Shown: positions 60,526 through 64,000 of the stretch, piece after piece
Layout of the letters: each line of letters opens with the position of its first letter
Position numbering within the stretch: position 1 is the first letter of the stretch
Translations under genes and position numbers: made by a program
Assembly (NCBI RefSeq): GCF_002920615.1
Contig: NZ_PQSU01000021.1
Coordinates: forward strand, 62,001-126,000
Length of the DNA stretch: 64,000 bases
Source: Streptomyces sp. Ru62
Lineage (GTDB): Bacteria > Actinomycetota > Actinomycetes > Streptomycetales > Streptomycetaceae
Direction of reading: 5' to 3'
The notes under the pieces: model-generated
What the model was told of the DNA's origin: nothing
The model's input: only the letters and a program-made list of their open reading frames with translations
The model's database searches: none

Positions 60526-63500
60526 GTGCACAACCCGACCCCCCTCTCACCCCGTTCCCATCCGGCCTCGTACGCCCAGCAGCGCCTGTGGTTCCTCGCC
60601 CAACTCCCCGGGGGAGACGTGGCGTACAACGAGACCCTGGCCTTCGAACTCCTCGGCCCCCTCGACCGTGACGCCCTGGCGGGTGCCCTCGACGCGCTGA
60701 CCCGGCGCCACGAGACGCTCCGCACCCGGCTCGTGGCGGAGGACGGCGAGGTCCGTCAGCACGTCGATCCGCCCGGCGCCGGATTCGCCCTCACCTTCCA
60801 GGACTTGAGCAGTTCGACCGACCCGGCCGGCGGGGTCCTCGCGCTTCAGGAGGCGGAGGCCCGCACCCCCTTCGACCTGGCGGCCGGTCCCCTCGGGCGC
60901 GGCCGGCTGGTCATCCTCGGCGCCGAGCGCCATGTCCTGCTGCTGACCTTCCACCACAGCGTCTACGACGGCCGGTCGATGGACGTGATGATGCGCGAAC
61001 TCGGCGTGCTCTACGAGGCATTGGCCCAGGGCGGTGCCGACCCGCTGCCCCCGCTGCCGGCCCAGTACGCCGACCATGTGCGGGCCCAGCGTGAGGCCGT
61101 ACTCGGCGGGGCGCTGCGGGAGCAGGAGACGTACTGGCGCGACACCCTCCGGGACGCACCGCCGTCACTGGACCTGCCCACGGACCGCCCGCACCCGCCG
61201 GAGCAGAGCTACGACGGCGGACGGGCCCGGTTCGAGCTCGACGCGGAGACCACGGCGGCCCTGCGCACACTGGCCCGGCGGCACGGCGCCACCCTCTTCG
61301 TGACGGCCCTGACCGGCTGGGCGATCCTCCTCTCGCGGCTCTCCGGGCGCTCTGACATCGTTATCGGAAGCCCGGTGGCCAACCGGCGCGGCCCCGCGGC
61401 CGCCGGTCTCATCGGCTTCCTCGTCAACTCCCTGGCCCTGCGCATCGACCTGTCCGGCTCCCCGAGCGCCGCCGAGGCCGTCGCCCGTACCCGCGCGGTC
61501 CTGCGGGCCGCCCTGGCCCACCAGGACCTGCCCTTCGAACGGGTCGTGGAGCTGGTCAACCCGCCCCGCAGCGCGTCCCGCACGCCGCTGTTCCAGACCA
61601 TGGTCGCCTGGACACCCGACCGGAAGGACCTGCTGCGGCTGCCCGGTGTGACGGCGCAGCCCCTGCCCATCCGGCACGCCCCCGCCAAGTTCGACCTCGC
61701 GCTGTCCCTGACGGAGTCCGAGGGCCGGGTGGTAGGACACCTGGACTACGCGACGGCCGTCTACGACGCCACCACCGCCCGGCGCTGGGCGGACCACCTG
61801 CGGCGCCTGCTCGCCGACATGGCCCGCCACCCCGACCGTGACATCGCGGCACTGGAACTGATGGACGCGGAGGAGCAGCGGGCCCTGCTGGCCGACTGGG
61901 ACGCGACGGGTGCCCTCGCGGCGGGCGGAGGAGCGGCGTCACGGACAGCCCCCAACCCCTTCCTCACCGCCCCCGGTCTCGTCCCCCTCTTCGAAGACCA
62001 GGTCCGGGTCCGTGGTGAGCGGCCGGCGGTCGTCGCGCCGGGTGGTGGGACGCTGACGTACGCGTCGCTCGACCGCCGTGCCAACCGGCTCGCGCACGCC
62101 CTCGTCGCCCGTGCCGTTCGCCCCGGTGACGTGGTGGGGCTGCACACCGGCCGGACCGCCGAGCTGGTCGTGGGCATCCTCGGGATCCTGAAGGCGGGTG
62201 CCGCCTGGCTGCCGCTCGACCCCGGGCAGCCCCGCGAGCGGCTGGCCGGTATGACCGAGGACGCCGCCTGCCGCGTCGTGCTGAGCGACCGGCCGGCCGG
62301 CGACCGCCCGGAGCGGTGGCTGGACCTGGCCGCGACCGAGGCGGAGGGCGTGACCGGGGACCACCCGCCGCCCGGCATCGGCCACGCGCCCGACCGACTG
62401 GCCTACGTCATCTTCACGTCCGGCTCCACCGGACGGCCCAAGGGCGTGGCGGTCGAACACCGCAGTGTGCTCGGCCTCTTCGCCAACTGGCACGCCCGCA
62501 TGGGCACCGTGCCCGGCGAGGCCGGTTCCGCCTGGTCCAGCATCGGCTTCGACGCCTCGGTGCACGAACTGCTGCTGCCGCTGACCACCGGTGGTGTGCT
62601 GCACATCGTTCCGGAGGAGCTGCGCGGTGACCCGGAGGAGCTGCTGGGGTGGATGCGCGAGCACCGCGTCGCGCAGGCGTTCCTGCCGCCGGCGTACGTG
62701 AAGTGGATCGACGAGGACCCGGCCGGCCGGCTGCGCGGACTGCGGCTGCGCACGCTGCTGACCGGTGTGGAGCCGATCCCGGAGGCGGCCCTGCACCGGA
62801 TGACCCGGCACCTCCCGGGCCTGCGGGTCTGCTTCGGCTACGGGCCGACCGAGGCCACGCTGTACAGCACCGCCTCCTACGATCCCGGGCCGCTGGACCG
62901 CCCCTGCCCGATCGGACGGCCGCTGGCCGGCAGCCGCCTGTACGTGCTCGACGCCCGCATGCGGCCCGTCCCGCCCGGCGTGGTCGGCGAGGTCTATCTG
63001 GGTGGCGCCTGCCTCGCCCGGGGGTACCTCAACCGTCCCGACCTCACGAAGGAACGTTTCCTTCCGGACCCGTTCGTCCCCGGTGAACGCATCTACCGCA
63101 CCGGAGACCTCGCCCGCCGCCTCCCGGACGGCAACGCCCACTACGCGGGGCGCGCGGACGACCAGATCAAGCTGCGCGGGTTCCGTATCGAGCCGGGCGA
63201 GGTGGAGGCGGCGCTCACCGCCCTGCCCGGCGTCCGCGAGGCCGTGGTCCTCGCCGACCGCGACCCGGCCGGACAGCCCCGGCTGGTCGCCGGGATCGGC
63301 AGGGGCACCGCCGCCGTCCGCACCGCGCACGAGTGGCGGACGGCCCTGTCCCGGCGGCTGCCCGACTACATGATCCCGGCCGTCTTCCTCGACCTGCCCG
63401 CCCTCCCGCTGAACCGCAGCGGCAAACTCGACCGCCCGGCGCTGTTGCGCCTGGCCGGCGAGCACGGCGCGAGCCGGGTGAACACGGCCAGCCCCCGGGA

Positions 63501-64000
63501 CGGCGTCGAGCACCGCCTGTACCGGATCTGGCAGGACATCCTGCTCCACCCCGACATCGGCATCGGCGACAACTTCTTCGACATCGGCGGCACTTCGCTG
63601 TCGGCCATCAAGATGGCGCACGCCGTCACCGAGGCGTTCGGCCGGCCGCTGCCGGTCGCGGAGGTCATGCTGCATCCCACGATCGAGGCGCTCGGCGGAC
63701 GCCTGCGCGGGCACGGCACCGCCCGGGAGACGGGCAGCGTCATCGAGTTCCGGGCGGGCAACGGGCCCCGGGTCGTCTGCGTCCACCCGGCCGGCGGCAC
63801 CGCCTTCTGCTACCTGCCGCTCGCCCGGCACCTGCCCGAGGGCATCGGCCTGTCCGGCATCCAGTCACCGGGCGTGAATCCCGGCGAGGAGGTGCTGCCG
63901 ACGGTCGAGGCGATGGCGGAAACGTATCTGCGGTTGCTGGAGCCGCTGGGGGAGGGCCCCTTGGTGCTGACCGGCCTGTCCTACGGCGGACTCGTCGCGC
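60526..64000 (+). CDS. Non-ribosomal peptide synthetase, C-A-T-TE (3' end outside window)
   Basis: At least 1,158 residues, open to the window edge. A condensation domain (about 10-430) has the active motif HHSVYDG at 143-149. An adenylation domain (about 445-960) has FTSGSTGRPKGVA, FDASVHE and YGPTEAT. A carrier domain has the attachment Ser1024 (DNFFDIGGTSLS) and a thioesterase has GLSYGG with Ser1152. My hand-read specificity code is D-A-H-F-L-G-G-L-Y-K, which I cannot match to a substrate; Asp first suggests an alpha-amino acid. The GTG at 60526 follows AGGA. A C domain at the start means it accepts an upstream acyl or peptidyl chain, yet no partner synthetase is upstream, so it may be a stand-alone or split-module enzyme. 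Confidence 0.92.
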   Translation, partial: MHNPTPLSPRSHPASYAQQRLWFLAQLPGGDVAYNETLAFELLGPLDRDALAGALDALTRRHETLRTRLVAEDGEVRQHVDPPGAGFALTFQDLSSSTDPAGGVLALQEAEARTPFDLAAGPLGRGRLVILGAERHVLLLTFHHSVYDGRSMDVMMRELGVLYEALAQGGADPLPPLPAQYADHVRAQREAVLGGALREQETYWRDTLRDAPPSLDLPTDRPHPPEQSYDGGRARFELDAETTAALRTLARRHGATLFVTALTGWAILLSRLSGRSDIVIGSPVANRRGPAAAGLIGFLVNSLALRIDLSGSPSAAEAVARTRAVLRAALAHQDLPFERVVELVNPPRSASRTPLFQTMVAWTPDRKDLLRLPGVTAQPLPIRHAPAKFDLALSLTESEGRVVGHLDYATAVYDATTARRWADHLRRLLADMARHPDRDIAALELMDAEEQRALLADWDATGALAAGGGAASRTAPNPFLTAPGLVPLFEDQVRVRGERPAVVAPGGGTLTYASLDRRANRLAHALVARAVRPGDVVGLHTGRTAELVVGILGILKAGAAWLPLDPGQPRERLAGMTEDAACRVVLSDRPAGDRPERWLDLAATEAEGVTGDHPPPGIGHAPDRLAYVIFTSGSTGRPKGVAVEHRSVLGLFANWHARMGTVPGEAGSAWSSIGFDASVHELLLPLTTGGVLHIVPEELRGDPEELLGWMREHRVAQAFLPPAYVKWIDEDPAGRLRGLRLRTLLTGVEPIPEAALHRMTRHLPGLRVCFGYGPTEATLYSTASYDPGPLDRPCPIGRPLAGSRLYVLDARMRPVPPGVVGEVYLGGACLARGYLNRPDLTKERFLPDPFVPGERIYRTGDLARRLPDGNAHYAGRADDQIKLRGFRIEPGEVEAALTALPGVREAVVLADRDPAGQPRLVAGIGRGTAAVRTAHEWRTALSRRLPDYMIPAVFLDLPALPLNRSGKLDRPALLRLAGEHGASRVNTASPRDGVEHRLYRIWQDILLHPDIGIGDNFFDIGGTSLSAIKMAHAVTEAFGRPLPVAEVMLHPTIEALGGRLRGHGTARETGSVIEFRAGNGPRVVCVHPAGGTAFCYLPLARHLPEGIGLSGIQSPGVNPGEEVLPTVEAMAETYLRLLEPLGEGPLVLTGLSYGGLVA

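Overview
The window is very GC-rich DNA with strong G/C at third codon positions, frequent GTG and TTG starts and many ATGA/GTGA gene overlaps. The gene families are typical of Streptomyces (CU044_5270, DUF6461, DUF6191, ECF sigma factors, a large secreted S8 protease, an NRPS). A remnant resembling the telomere-associated protein Tap, several IS scraps and decayed genes suggest accessory DNA, probably in a chromosome arm.

Layout. 1-9 kb: end of a YdcF-like membrane protein; an ECF sigma factor; an oxidoreductase and a TetR regulator sharing matching operators; a decayed carotenoid oxygenase; a second ECF sigma factor translationally coupled to a CU044_5270 protein; and a divergent ArsR/quinone oxidoreductase pair around an inverted repeat. 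9.5-12.6 kb: an orphan peptide-type solute-binding lipoprotein, a methyltransferase and a small membrane protein. 12.8-17.3 kb: a sugar-acid catabolic unit (talarate/galactarate dehydratase, KdgD, divergent LysR) and a HAD phosphatase. 18-23.2 kb: a DUF6461 protein, then a divergent pair made of a small serine hydrolase and a 1,040-residue caspase-like/P-loop/TPR protein, a plausible immunity or cell-death module. 23.3-30.6 kb: an HTH regulator and OsmC/Ohr gene with four copies of one operator-like motif between them, two tandem ABC-F genes, a conserved hypothetical gene and a hydrolase.

31-53.6 kb is the centrepiece: an exopolysaccharide locus with priming glycosylphosphotransferase, acetyltransferase, two GT4-type glycosyltransferases, a GDP-mannose-3,5-epimerase-like enzyme, polymerase, Wzz-like copolymerase with a degenerate kinase domain, flippase, secreted beta-propeller, cytidylyltransferase, CDP-alcohol phosphotransferase and secreted beta-helix protein. 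It runs directly into a secreted PQQ-type sugar dehydrogenase and pqqABCDE. A 2.4 kb island bounded by 11-bp inverted repeats and carrying a cupin gene and an ECF41/SigJ sigma factor interrupts it. I infer a system that makes, exports and possibly trims or oxidises a phosphopolyol- or L-galactose/L-gulose-containing polymer.

53.7-64 kb: a DJ-1/PfpI protein, an aldo/keto reductase with its promoter inside an inverted repeat, a secreted subtilase bounded by strong hairpins, a DUF6924 remnant, and a C-A-T-TE non-ribosomal peptide synthetase that runs off the window. I saw no rRNA, tRNA, CRISPR array or intact transposon.
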